DNA of 59,977 nucleotides from DASXTW01 sp046726275 (GTDB taxonomy: Bacteria; Actinomycetota; UBA4738): the NCBI GenBank assembly GCA_046726275.1, contig JBKPAF010000016.1, positions 1 through 59,977 on the forward strand, given 5' to 3'. Below the pieces are notes generated by a model. It did no database searches, had not been told where the DNA came from, and worked only from the letters and a program-made list of their open reading frames with translations. The position numbers and the translations under genes are program-made. Below are positions 7,098 through 15,477 of this stretch, one piece after another (positions within the stretch are counted from its first letter, which is position 1; each line of letters opens with the position of its first letter).

Positions 7098-8408
7098 GTG
7101 GGCGAGGCGGCTTCGAGGGACGGTCTGCCCGAGATCTCGGGTGCGCCGATGCAGGGGGCGCCCGGGACGACCCTTCAGCCCGCCGGGGAGCTCACCGAGG
7201 AAACCATGATCATCAACATGGGCCCGCAGCACCCCTCGACCCACGGGGTGCTCCGACTGGTCCTGGAGCTCGACGGAGAGTACGTAGTGTCCTGCCGGCC
7301 GGTCCTCGGCTACCTGCACACGGGGATCGAGAAGAACACCGAGTACCGGACGTGGCAGCAGGGCGTCACGTTCGTCACCCGGGCTGACTATCTGTCGCCG
7401 TTCTTCAACGAGCTGGGGTACTGCCTGGCGGTCGAACGGCTGATCGGCGTGGAGGCCCCGCCTCGAGCCCAGGTGATCCGGGTCATGGTCTGCGAGCTCA
7501 ATCGGATCGCCAGTCACCTGGTCTGGTTGGCCACTACTGGGCTGGAGCTCGGAGCCATCTCGATGATGCTCTACGGTTTCCGCGAGCGCGAGGAGATCCT
7601 GCGGATCTTCGAGATGATCACCGGACTGCGGATGAACCATGCGTACATCCGGGTGGGCGGCCTGGTCATGGACCTTCCTCCCGGGGCGGAGGATCGGATC
7701 CGAGCCTTCCTCGCACTCATGCCCGGACGGATCGGCGAGTACGAGGACCTGCTGACCGGCAATCCGATCTGGCGGCAGCGCACGGTCGGAATCGGGACCA
7801 TGTCGGCCGAGGACCTCCTTGCCCACGGCGTCACCGGCCCGATGCTTCGGGCCGCCGGCGTCCCCTGGGACCTCCGCAAGACGCTCCCGTACTCCGGTTA
7901 CGAGACGTACGACTTCGACGTTCCGATCCGGACGGATAGCGACGTGTTCGCGCGGTACGAGGTCCGGGTCGAGGAGATGCGGCAGTCCCTCCGGATCGTC
8001 GAGCAGTGCCTTGATCGACTGGAGCCGGGTCCGGTGATGATCGAGGATCCCAAGCTCCGCTGGCCCGCCCAGCTGTCGGTCGGGCCCGACGGCATCGGCA
8101 ACTCCGAGCAGTACGTGAAGCACATCATGGAGGAATCGATGGAGGCCCTGATCAATCACTTCAAGATCGTGACCCAGGGCTTCCGGGTCCCCGCCGGCGA
8201 GGTCTACCAGGCCGTCGAGTCGCCGCGTGGCGAGCTGGGGTACTACGTGGTGTCGAACGGTGGGACCCGGCCCTACCGCGTGCACATCCGGGGGCCCAGC
8301 TTCGTCAACCTGCAAGCCGTCCCACGACTGATCCAGGGCAGCCTGATCGCCGACTTGATCGCCGCGGTCGCCAGCATCGACCCGGTCATGGGGGACGCCG
8401 ACAGATGA
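7098..8408 (+). CDS. nuoD: NADH-quinone oxidoreductase subunit D
   Basis: 436 residues; 49-kDa-type subunit that forms most of the quinone-binding cavity with NuoB. Visible signatures are MGPQHPSTHGVLRLVLELDGE near residue 41 (landmark), GYLHTGIEKNTEYRTW, CELNRIASHLVWL, and the terminal RVHIRGPSFVNLQ. Starts at GTG 7098, 2 nt after the nuoC stop, and overlaps nuoE by 4 nt. This is the only nuoD in the window; the second nuo cluster has none. Confidence 0.97.
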   Translation: MGEAASRDGLPEISGAPMQGAPGTTLQPAGELTEETMIINMGPQHPSTHGVLRLVLELDGEYVVSCRPVLGYLHTGIEKNTEYRTWQQGVTFVTRADYLSPFFNELGYCLAVERLIGVEAPPRAQVIRVMVCELNRIASHLVWLATTGLELGAISMMLYGFREREEILRIFEMITGLRMNHAYIRVGGLVMDLPPGAEDRIRAFLALMPGRIGEYEDLLTGNPIWRQRTVGIGTMSAEDLLAHGVTGPMLRAAGVPWDLRKTLPYSGYETYDFDVPIRTDSDVFARYEVRVEEMRQSLRIVEQCLDRLEPGPVMIEDPKLRWPAQLSVGPDGIGNSEQYVKHIMEESMEALINHFKIVTQGFRVPAGEVYQAVESPRGELGYYVVSNGGTRPYRVHIRGPSFVNLQAVPRLIQGSLIADLIAAVASIDPVMGDADR

Positions 8409-8983
8409 AGCTGGACGTCGAGAGTCCGGTGCTGTCCGACGAGTCGAGGGCGGCGGCTGATCGGATCGTGGCCCGCTATCCGACCAGGCGCTCGGCGCTG
8501 ATCCCCCTGCTGTATCTCGTCCAGTCGGAAGTCGGCTGGGTCCCTCGCCAGGGCATGCGAGAGGTGGCGGAGATCCTCGGCTTGACCACGGCCGAGGTGG
8601 AGGCCGTGGCCACGTTCTACACGATGCTCAAGCTGCACCCGTGCGGGAAGTACGTGATCTCGATATGCACCAATCCCTCGTGCGCGCTGGTGGGCGGGCG
8701 CAGGCTCTACGACCGCGCCTACGAGCTGCTGGGCGACATGGTCGAGAGCGTCACCGAGGACGGGCTCTTCACGTTGGAGGAGGAAGAGTGCCTCGCGGCA
8801 TGCGACAAGGCCCCCGTCCTCGCCGTGAACTACGTGTACTACGACAAGGTCACCGAGGATCGGCTGGAGCAGATGATCGCGTCGATCCGGGACGGAAAGG
8901 TTCCGGAAGCGGCGCGCGGAGGAGTGCCGGGGGAGCTTCGCGAGATCTCCAGGACCCTTGCCGGGGGAGCAGGCGGTGGGTGA
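8405..8983 (+). CDS. nuoE: NADH-quinone oxidoreductase subunit E
   Basis: 192 residues; thioredoxin-like 24-kDa subunit of the NADH dehydrogenase module. The [2Fe-2S] cluster N1a ligands are visible as Cys88-x4-Cys93 and Cys129-x3-Cys133 (ECLAACDKAP). The N-terminal helical region RRSALIPLLYLVQSEVGWVP is typical. ATG at 8405 overlaps the nuoD stop (ATGA). It pairs functionally with NuoF, which follows. Confidence 0.96.
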   Translation: MKLDVESPVLSDESRAAADRIVARYPTRRSALIPLLYLVQSEVGWVPRQGMREVAEILGLTTAEVEAVATFYTMLKLHPCGKYVISICTNPSCALVGGRRLYDRAYELLGDMVESVTEDGLFTLEEEECLAACDKAPVLAVNYVYYDKVTEDRLEQMIASIRDGKVPEAARGGVPGELREISRTLAGGAGGG

Positions 8984-10355
8984 GTTCGCGCCGGTGCTCA
9001 CCGCCCGGTGGCCGGACGCCGAGGCTGTCCGCATCGACCGGTATCTCGAAACCGGTGGGTATGAGGCGCTGAAGAAGGCGCTCGCGATGACGCCCGAGGC
9101 CGTTATCGAGGAGGTCAAGGCGTCCGGGCTCCGTGGCAGGGGAGGCGCCGGCTTCCCTACCGGGGTCAAGTGGTCGTTCATCCCACAGGACACCGGTAAG
9201 CCCGTGTACGTCGTCGTGAACTTCGACGAGAGCGAGCCCGGAACATTCAACAATCGCGAGCTCGTGGAGCGTGATCCCCACCAGCTGATCGAGGGGGCGA
9301 TCATCTGCGCCTACGCGGTTCGGTGCCACGCGATCTTCGTGTATGCCCGCGGCGAGTTCGTGTGGCCGGGCATCGTCCTGGAGCGGGCGGTTGCCGAGGC
9401 GTACGATCATGGGTTTCTCGGCAAAGGGATCGCGGGCAGCGATTTCGATGTAGAGCTGGTGGTCCACCGTGGCGCCGGCGCCTACATCTGCGGAGAGGAG
9501 ACGGCGCTCCTCGAGTCGCTGGAGGGCTACCGGGGCCAGCCCCGCCTCCGGCCACCCTTTCCCGCGGTCGAGGGGCTGTACAAGAGCCCAACCGTCATCA
9601 ACAACGTCGAGACCTTGTCGTGCGTGCCCCACATCATCGACCGGGGTGCGCAGTGGTTCGCCTCCATCGGGACCGAGAAATCGACGGGCCCCGGCATCTT
9701 CTCGATCTCGGGCAAGGTGAAACGGCCGGGCAACTACGAGGCCCCCATGGGGACCACTGCTCGTGAGCTGATCGACGAGTACGCGGGCGGTATCAGGGAC
9801 GGGAAGCGGCTCAAGGCATGGACCCCAGGAGGGTCGTCCACGCCCTACCTGACCGCCGAACACCTCGACGTGCAGATGGGCTTCGACGAGGTCGCGGCCG
9901 TCGGCTCCTTGCTCGGGACCAAGGCGATGATCGTGCTGGACGAGTCGGACTGCATCGTGGACGCGACGCTGCGATTCAGCCAGTTCTATGCCCACGAGTC
10001 CTGCGGCAAGTGCACGCCGTGCCGCGAGGGGACCTGGTGGGTCACCCGGGTCCTCCGGCGGATCGAGCAGGGCTACGGACAGATGGAGGACATCGACCTG
10101 ATCAAGGACGTGGCCGGCAACATGCTGTTCAAGGCGTTCTGCGCTCTGGCGGACGGGGCGGTGTCCCCACTCGACTCATCGATCAAGTACTTCCGTGAGG
10201 AGTACGAGGAGCACGTGACGCAGGGCCGGTGTCCGCTCAGAGAGGGACGCCCGGTCCTGCGCGCCGCGACCGGTCGTTCGGGCGGCACCACCGGAGGTCT
10301 CGCGCAGACGCTGCCCGAGGGTCGGGAGATCGAGCTGGGCGAGGTGCTCGGATGA
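8976..10355 (+). CDS. nuoF: NADH-quinone oxidoreductase subunit F (NADH- and FMN-binding)
   Basis: 459 residues from GTG 8976, which has a GGGGGAG Shine-Dalgarno and overlaps nuoE by 8 nt; a TTG at 8958 is a weaker alternative. It is the electron-entry subunit. The FMN/NADH-binding glycine-rich motif GLRGRGGAGFPTG sits at residues 51-63, and the GAGAYICGEETALLESLEG loop follows. The [4Fe-4S] cluster N3 uses Cys343-x2-Cys346-x2-Cys349 and Cys389. The C-terminal tail of about 40 residues is Gly/Arg-rich. The end overlaps nuoG by 4 nt. Confidence 0.97.
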   Translation: MGEFAPVLTARWPDAEAVRIDRYLETGGYEALKKALAMTPEAVIEEVKASGLRGRGGAGFPTGVKWSFIPQDTGKPVYVVVNFDESEPGTFNNRELVERDPHQLIEGAIICAYAVRCHAIFVYARGEFVWPGIVLERAVAEAYDHGFLGKGIAGSDFDVELVVHRGAGAYICGEETALLESLEGYRGQPRLRPPFPAVEGLYKSPTVINNVETLSCVPHIIDRGAQWFASIGTEKSTGPGIFSISGKVKRPGNYEAPMGTTARELIDEYAGGIRDGKRLKAWTPGGSSTPYLTAEHLDVQMGFDEVAAVGSLLGTKAMIVLDESDCIVDATLRFSQFYAHESCGKCTPCREGTWWVTRVLRRIEQGYGQMEDIDLIKDVAGNMLFKAFCALADGAVSPLDSSIKYFREEYEEHVTQGRCPLREGRPVLRAATGRSGGTTGGLAQTLPEGREIELGEVLG

Positions 10356-12859
10356 GCGAGGAACGTGACCTGGTCACGCTCACCATCGACGGGAAAGAGG
10401 TCACGGTCCCGAAGGGGATGCTGATCATTCGAGCGGCGGAGGAGCTGGGCATCGAGATCCCCCGTTTCTGCGACCATCCCCTGCTCGAGCCCGTGGCGGC
10501 GTGCCGGCAGTGCTACGTGAAGGTCGAAGGCCAGCGCAAGCTGATGACCTCGTGTTCCACACCCGTCGCCGACGGGATGAAGGTCTTCACCCAGTACACG
10601 GACGAGGAGGTCAGGAAGGCCCAGGTCTCGGTCCTGGAGTTCCTCCTGATCAACCATCCGCTCGACTGCCCCGTCTGCGATCGCGGAGGGGAGTGCCCCC
10701 TCCAGGATCAGGCCCTGGCGTTCGGTCCGGGAGAGAGCCGGTACCGGGAGGCCAAGCGAACCTACCGGAAGCCCGTTCCCCTTTCCGCGTTGGTCGCCCT
10801 GGATCGCGAGCGATGCGTTCTCTGCGCCCGATGCACCCGGTTCTGCGACCAGATCTCCGGGGATCGATTCATCGAGCTGTTCGACCGGGGAGGCGCGGAG
10901 CAGGTCTCGATCGCTCCAGGCGAGGATTTCCGAAGTCCCTTCTCCGGCAACACGATCCAGATCTGCCCCGTTGGGGCTCTCACCGCGAGGACCTACCGGT
11001 TCGCGGCCAGACCGTTCGACATCAGGTCAGGTGACTCGATCTGTCCCCACTGCGCCTGCGGATGCAATCTCCGCGTCGACCAACGTCGAGGAAAGGTCGT
11101 TCGCCATCTGGCCCGGGACAACGCCGACGTCAACGAGGCGTGGTTGTGCGACAAGGGGAGGTTCGCCTTCCAATTCCCGGACGGTCCCACCCGTCTCCTC
11201 ACGCCCTTGATCCGCGAACGGGGCCTCGAGCCGGTCTCGTTCGGGGAGGCCCTGTCCGTCGTGGCCGGGTGGTGCCGGGGCGCCTCCGTGGCCCTCCTTG
11301 CAGGAGGACGACTCTCGGACGAGGATGCGTTCGCTCTCTCCAAGCTCGCCCGGACCGTCCTTCGAACCAACGACGTCGATCACCGGACGAGCGGGTTCGG
11401 GGATCGCGGCGCCTGGCCCGTCGAGGCCGCTCAGGCGGCCGGGAGGCCGGTGACCTACGGGGACGTGGAGTCGGCGAAAGCAATCCTGATCGTCGGCCTT
11501 GATGCCGAGAACGAGCTTCCCATCCTGCACCTTCGGATCCGGAAGGCCGCCGCACACGGGGGGAAGGTGTTCGTGGTCCACTCCCGACGAACCCGACTCT
11601 GGGACGTAGCGACGCACGTGCCCTGCCTTCCCGGCGAAGAGGCCGAGGTGGTGAAGGGGATCTCGGGGGCCGCCAGTGGCTCCATTTTGTCCGACCTCCG
11701 CGCGGCGCTGGAGGCGGCCGGGCCGGAGTCGGTGATGCTGGCCGGTCCACGAGTCGTGGACTCGCCGGGCGCCGTCGCTGCCGTGGCGTCGGTGGCCGCC
11801 GAGTTCGGGGGGAAGCTCGCGCTTCTGTGCCGTCGCGCAGGCGACCGAGGCGCTCTGCGCGCGGGGTTGCATCCCGCTCTCCTTCCGGGCGGGCGATCGG
11901 TGGCAGACGACGAGCACAGAACCTTTGTCGAGAGCATCTGGGGTGCAGGGCTTTCGTCCGCGCCAGGGCGCAACGCGGCCGAGATCCTGAGCGCCGCGGC
12001 CTCCCGAGAGATCGACGTCCTGTTCCTGGTCGGAGTCGATCCTCTTCGGGACTTTCCCGACGCATCGCTCGCCCGGAGGGCGATGGAGAATGTTCGCTAC
12101 AAGGTGGTCGTGGACATCGCCGGGGACGAGCTCGCGATCTACGCCGATGCCATGCTCCCCGCAGCCCCATATCTGGAGAAGGACGGGCACTACACGGACT
12201 GGGAGGGGAGAGCCCAGCGACTCCGTCCCCTTCGTCCTCCGTCAGGGCTCGCCCGGTCCGAGTGGGAGATCTTCCAGGAGCTCTCCGAGGTCATGGGTGC
12301 GGACATGGGGTTCCACTCCTTCGACGCCTTGCATCATGAAATGGCGACGCTACTGGGGGGGGAGGTCGCCGCCGACCCCGCTCGCTTCGGCTCGACTCGC
12401 GCAAGTGATCCGCGTGCTCGCTCCGCTCGACGTCCGGAAGGGCAGCTCGCTCGCACTCCGCTCGCGGGGGCCTCCGGCGGCTCCCCGCCGGAAGCACCGG
12501 ATCAGCTCGAGGGGCAGGCCGGAGAGCTCGTTCTGTTCTCGTATCCGCTCCTGGTCGACGAAGGGCGGCTCTCCGAGGGCGCAGCCGCGCTGAAGGAAGC
12601 GCTCGAAGAGCAGCCGTTCGTGGAGGTTCATCCCGCCGACGCGGAACGGCTGGGCCTCGTCGATGGAGAGCCGGCGCGCATCCGCACACAGGCGGGCGAG
12701 GCGGCACTTCCGGCCCGGGTCACCGATGGAGTCGTCGAGGGATCGGTCTTCGTCCCCTACAACCAGCCTGGGTTCGCGGCGAACACGATCCTCTCCGGGA
12801 GCCTGATCACGAAGGCCTCCATTGAACCGGTCCAGGCTCGGGAGGAGGTGGCTTCATGA
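10352..12859 (+). CDS. nuoG: NADH-quinone oxidoreductase subunit G
   Basis: 835 residues from ATG 10352 (ATGA overlap with nuoF). The N-terminal ferredoxin fold has [2Fe-2S] ligands Cys40, Cys51, Cys54, Cys68. Next comes the His/Cys [4Fe-4S] site His102, Cys106, Cys109, Cys115, then [4Fe-4S] Cys155, Cys158, Cys161, Cys205. A molybdopterin-like domain begins with Cys231, Cys234, Cys238, Cys266, the N7-type site found only in some bacteria. Residues about 670-720 are an Arg/Ser/Gly/Pro-rich low-complexity stretch that interrupts the C-terminal domain in frame. The protein wires the electron path from NuoE/F towards NuoI. Confidence 0.96.
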   Translation: MSEERDLVTLTIDGKEVTVPKGMLIIRAAEELGIEIPRFCDHPLLEPVAACRQCYVKVEGQRKLMTSCSTPVADGMKVFTQYTDEEVRKAQVSVLEFLLINHPLDCPVCDRGGECPLQDQALAFGPGESRYREAKRTYRKPVPLSALVALDRERCVLCARCTRFCDQISGDRFIELFDRGGAEQVSIAPGEDFRSPFSGNTIQICPVGALTARTYRFAARPFDIRSGDSICPHCACGCNLRVDQRRGKVVRHLARDNADVNEAWLCDKGRFAFQFPDGPTRLLTPLIRERGLEPVSFGEALSVVAGWCRGASVALLAGGRLSDEDAFALSKLARTVLRTNDVDHRTSGFGDRGAWPVEAAQAAGRPVTYGDVESAKAILIVGLDAENELPILHLRIRKAAAHGGKVFVVHSRRTRLWDVATHVPCLPGEEAEVVKGISGAASGSILSDLRAALEAAGPESVMLAGPRVVDSPGAVAAVASVAAEFGGKLALLCRRAGDRGALRAGLHPALLPGGRSVADDEHRTFVESIWGAGLSSAPGRNAAEILSAAASREIDVLFLVGVDPLRDFPDASLARRAMENVRYKVVVDIAGDELAIYADAMLPAAPYLEKDGHYTDWEGRAQRLRPLRPPSGLARSEWEIFQELSEVMGADMGFHSFDALHHEMATLLGGEVAADPARFGSTRASDPRARSARRPEGQLARTPLAGASGGSPPEAPDQLEGQAGELVLFSYPLLVDEGRLSEGAAALKEALEEQPFVEVHPADAERLGLVDGEPARIRTQAGEAALPARVTDGVVEGSVFVPYNQPGFAANTILSGSLITKASIEPVQAREEVAS
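12361..12510. repeat. In-frame low-complexity GCTCG-rich segment inside nuoG
   Basis: Short repeated units such as GCTCGCTCCGCTCG and CTCGCTCGCACTCCGCTCGC cluster here. The translated product is Arg/Ser/Ala-rich and does not look like the flanking domain. The same core (as CGAGCGCAGCGAG) recurs in the nuoA2-nuoB2 spacer, so a dispersed small repeat inserted in frame is plausible. Confidence 0.45.
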
Positions 12860-14046
12860 CCCTGCTCTCGAGCATCGACTGGGTGGGATGGATCCTCCTC
12901 GTGGCCAGGGTGGTGATCCTGTTCGCGGTGCTGCTGGTGGCGGTCATGCTGGTGATCTGGCTGGAGCGCAAGGTGGTGGCCGACATGCAGGTGCGGATCG
13001 GGCCCAACCGGGCCGGTCCGTTCGGCATCCTGATCACGCTGGCCGATGGAGCGAAGCTCTTCTTCAAGGAGGGCATCACCCCAACCACCGCGGACCGGCC
13101 CGTGTACGTCCTCGCCCCGCTGGCCTCGATGATCCCGGCCATGCTCGCCTTCGCCGTGATCCCTTTCGGCGCCGGCGTGGTCATCTTCGACCGGTTCGTC
13201 CCATTCCAGATCAGCGACCTCAACGTGGGGATCCTGTGGATCCTGGCGATGGCGTCGGTGGCCGTGTACGGGGTGGTGCTGGCGGGGTGGTCGAGCGGCT
13301 CGAATTATCCACTCCTGGGCTCCATCCGCTCGAGCGCGCAGATGATCTCCTACGAGGTCGGCATGGGGTTGGGATTGGTCGCCGTGCTCCTGTACAGCGG
13401 GACGCTCTCGATGAGCGGCGTCGTGGCCGTGCAGGCCAGGCACTTCGGGGCGACCGGGCTCGAGTGGCTTCCGAAGTGGAACCTCTTTCTCCAGCTTCCG
13501 GCGTTCCTGATCTACATGATCGCGGCGTTGGCCGAGACCAACCGGCCCCCGTTCGACCTGCCGGAGGCGGAGACGGAGCTGGTCGCCGGGTATCACACCG
13601 AATACTCGGGGATCAAGTTCGCCATGTTCTTCCTGGCCGAGTACATGCACACCATAACCATCTCCGCGGTCGGAGTGACGCTGTTCCTGGGCGGGTGGCA
13701 CGGGCCGCAGTTCGACGTCGTGCCGTGGCTGTGGCCGCTGGTGTGGTTCCTGGTCAAGCTGTACGCGGTCGTCTTCTGTCTCATCTGGATCCGGGCGACC
13801 GTCCCCAGGTTCCGGTACGACCGGTTGATGAACTTCGGGTGGAAGTTCCTGATCCCCATCGCCCTGCTGTGGATCCTGATCACCGCAGCGGCGATCGAGC
13901 TGCCGAACGTGTACTCGGACGCCCGAGCCGCCGCCATCATCGCGGCCGGGACCGTCCTCGTGATCGTGCTTTTGCTTCCGCTGTTCGCGAGTCAGCCGCG
14001 CGGATCCGCCGAACGGGTGGCGGCCTCGGAGGACGGAGCGAGATGA
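12856..14046 (+). CDS. nuoH: NADH-quinone oxidoreductase subunit H
   Basis: 396 residues, about eight or nine helices; membrane subunit that joins NuoD/B to the proton-pumping arm and lines the quinone tunnel. Signatures VADMQVRIGPNRAGPFG (near residue 40), the DGAKLFFKE loop, and AETNRPPFDLPEAETELVAGY (landmark) are intact. It overlaps nuoG and nuoI by 4 nt each (ATGA). The C-terminus has a short charged tail. Confidence 0.97.
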   Translation: MTLLSSIDWVGWILLVARVVILFAVLLVAVMLVIWLERKVVADMQVRIGPNRAGPFGILITLADGAKLFFKEGITPTTADRPVYVLAPLASMIPAMLAFAVIPFGAGVVIFDRFVPFQISDLNVGILWILAMASVAVYGVVLAGWSSGSNYPLLGSIRSSAQMISYEVGMGLGLVAVLLYSGTLSMSGVVAVQARHFGATGLEWLPKWNLFLQLPAFLIYMIAALAETNRPPFDLPEAETELVAGYHTEYSGIKFAMFFLAEYMHTITISAVGVTLFLGGWHGPQFDVVPWLWPLVWFLVKLYAVVFCLIWIRATVPRFRYDRLMNFGWKFLIPIALLWILITAAAIELPNVYSDARAAAIIAAGTVLVIVLLLPLFASQPRGSAERVAASEDGAR

Positions 14047-14576
14047 GCAGTGCGACCCCCGAGCGCGGCCCTTCGACTCAGTCGGAGATCGGTGTGCTTC
14101 GGGCCGTGTGGGAGTCAGCGGTGGGGATCGCCCGGGGACTATCGGTCACCTTCCGTCAGATCTTCCGGAGGGACGTGACCAAGCAGTACCCGAAGGAGAT
14201 CCCTTCGCTCCCGCCCAGGTCCCACATCGGCCGCCATCTCCTCAACCGGCACGAGAACGGACTGGAGAAATGCATCGGGTGCGAGCTGTGTGCCTGGGCA
14301 TGCCCGGCCGACGCGATCTATGTCGAGGGCGCTGACAACACGGAGGAGAACCGGGTCTCGGCCGGAGAGCGGTACGCGAAGGTGTACCAGATCAACTATC
14401 TGCGCTGCATCATGTGCGGTCTGTGCGTGGAGGCCTGCCCCACGCGAGCGCTGACATTGACCAACAACTTCGAGCTGGCGTTCGAGACCCGTGAAGACGC
14501 CATCTACGAGAAATGGCAGCTTCTGGAATTGCCTCTTCCCCTCGGGACCGCCCCCGGGGCCGAGCAGGGGCGCTGA
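14043..14576 (+). CDS. nuoI: NADH-quinone oxidoreductase subunit I
   Basis: 177 residues; 8Fe ferredoxin-like subunit. Two [4Fe-4S] motifs are clear: Cys77-x2-Cys80-x2-Cys83-x3-Cys87 and Cys122-x2-Cys125-x2-Cys128-x3-Cys132, corresponding to N6a/N6b between NuoG and NuoB. An amphipathic N-terminal helix (about 18-45) would lie on the membrane. ATG 14043 overlaps the nuoH stop. Confidence 0.96.
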   Translation: MSSATPERGPSTQSEIGVLRAVWESAVGIARGLSVTFRQIFRRDVTKQYPKEIPSLPPRSHIGRHLLNRHENGLEKCIGCELCAWACPADAIYVEGADNTEENRVSAGERYAKVYQINYLRCIMCGLCVEACPTRALTLTNNFELAFETREDAIYEKWQLLELPLPLGTAPGAEQGR

Positions 14577-14580
14577 TTCC

Positions 14581-15171
14581 GTGGGCGACTGGATCGTCTT
14601 CTGGGTGATGGCTCCCATATCGGTCCTGGCCGCCATCGCCATGGTGCTCGCCCGGAACGCCGTGCATTCGGCCCTGTTCCTGATCGTCAGCTTCTTCACC
14701 CTGGCCGTCTTCTTCCTGACGCTGGGGTCGCCCTTCCTGTTCGTGGTCCAGATCATCGTGTACGCCGGAGCCATCATGGTCCTGTTCCTGTTCGTGATCA
14801 TGCTGCTCGGCGTGGACTCGCCGGTTCCCCTGACGGAGCGGCTGAAGGGACAACGCTGGCTGGCGGTCCTCCTCGGTGCCACGCTCGTGATCGAGGTCTC
14901 CGTGGCGGTTTGGCTGGGTATCGGGTTCGCCCGCGAGCAGCTTCCTGACCTGGCCGCGGTGAACAGGGGCGGCAACACCCAAGCACTGGCCCGGGTGCTG
15001 TTCAACCAATACTTCTTTCCCTTCGAGGTCACATCGGTGCTGCTGATCGTCGCGGCGATCGGAGCCATGCTCCATGGTCGCCGCCGGGTCTTCGAGGAGG
15101 AGACCATCGACGTGGCGCCGCCAGAACCCCCGGCTATGCCCGAGGAAATGCGTGAGGAGGTGGCCCCGTGA
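14581..15171 (+). CDS. nuoJ: NADH-quinone oxidoreductase subunit J
   Basis: 196 residues, five membrane helices. The family motif ARNAVHSALFLIVSFFTLAVFF (landmark) lies in helices 1-2 and VVQIIVYAGAIMVLFLFVIML in helix 3, which carries the pi-bulge seen in Complex I structures. The start is GTG 14581, directly after the nuoI stop; the longer open frame upstream belongs to the nuoI region. The tail is acidic and Pro-rich. GTG of nuoK overlaps its stop. Confidence 0.94.
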   Translation: MGDWIVFWVMAPISVLAAIAMVLARNAVHSALFLIVSFFTLAVFFLTLGSPFLFVVQIIVYAGAIMVLFLFVIMLLGVDSPVPLTERLKGQRWLAVLLGATLVIEVSVAVWLGIGFAREQLPDLAAVNRGGNTQALARVLFNQYFFPFEVTSVLLIVAAIGAMLHGRRRVFEEETIDVAPPEPPAMPEEMREEVAP

Positions 15172-15473
15172 GGACGCCGATCTCCTACTTCCTGCTCCTC
15201 TCGGCCGTGCTGTTCACCATCGGAACGATCGGCGTTCTGGTCCGGCGCAACGCCCTGGTCATCTTCATGTCGGTCGAGCTTCAGCTGAACGCGGTGAACC
15301 TGACCCTGGTCGCGTTCGCCAGACAGCAGGGCAACCTGACCGGGCAGGTGCTGGCGTTCTTCTCCATGGTCGTGGCGGCCGCCGAGGTCGTGGTGGGACT
15401 CGCGATCATCGTCTCCCTGTATCGCAAGGCTCGGTCGGCGGACGTCGACGACGCCCGGCTCCTCAGGGGTTGA
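15168..15473 (+). CDS. nuoK: NADH-quinone oxidoreductase subunit K
   Basis: 101 residues, three helices, the normal NuoK size. MSVELQLNAVNLTLVAF contains the conserved Glu of helix 2, and the second conserved Glu lies in helix 3 (VAAAEVVVGLAIIV). These are proton-path residues in Complex I. GTG start overlaps nuoJ by 4 nt. Confidence 0.96.
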   Translation: MRTPISYFLLLSAVLFTIGTIGVLVRRNALVIFMSVELQLNAVNLTLVAFARQQGNLTGQVLAFFSMVVAAAEVVVGLAIIVSLYRKARSADVDDARLLRG

Positions 15474-15477
15474 GGGA

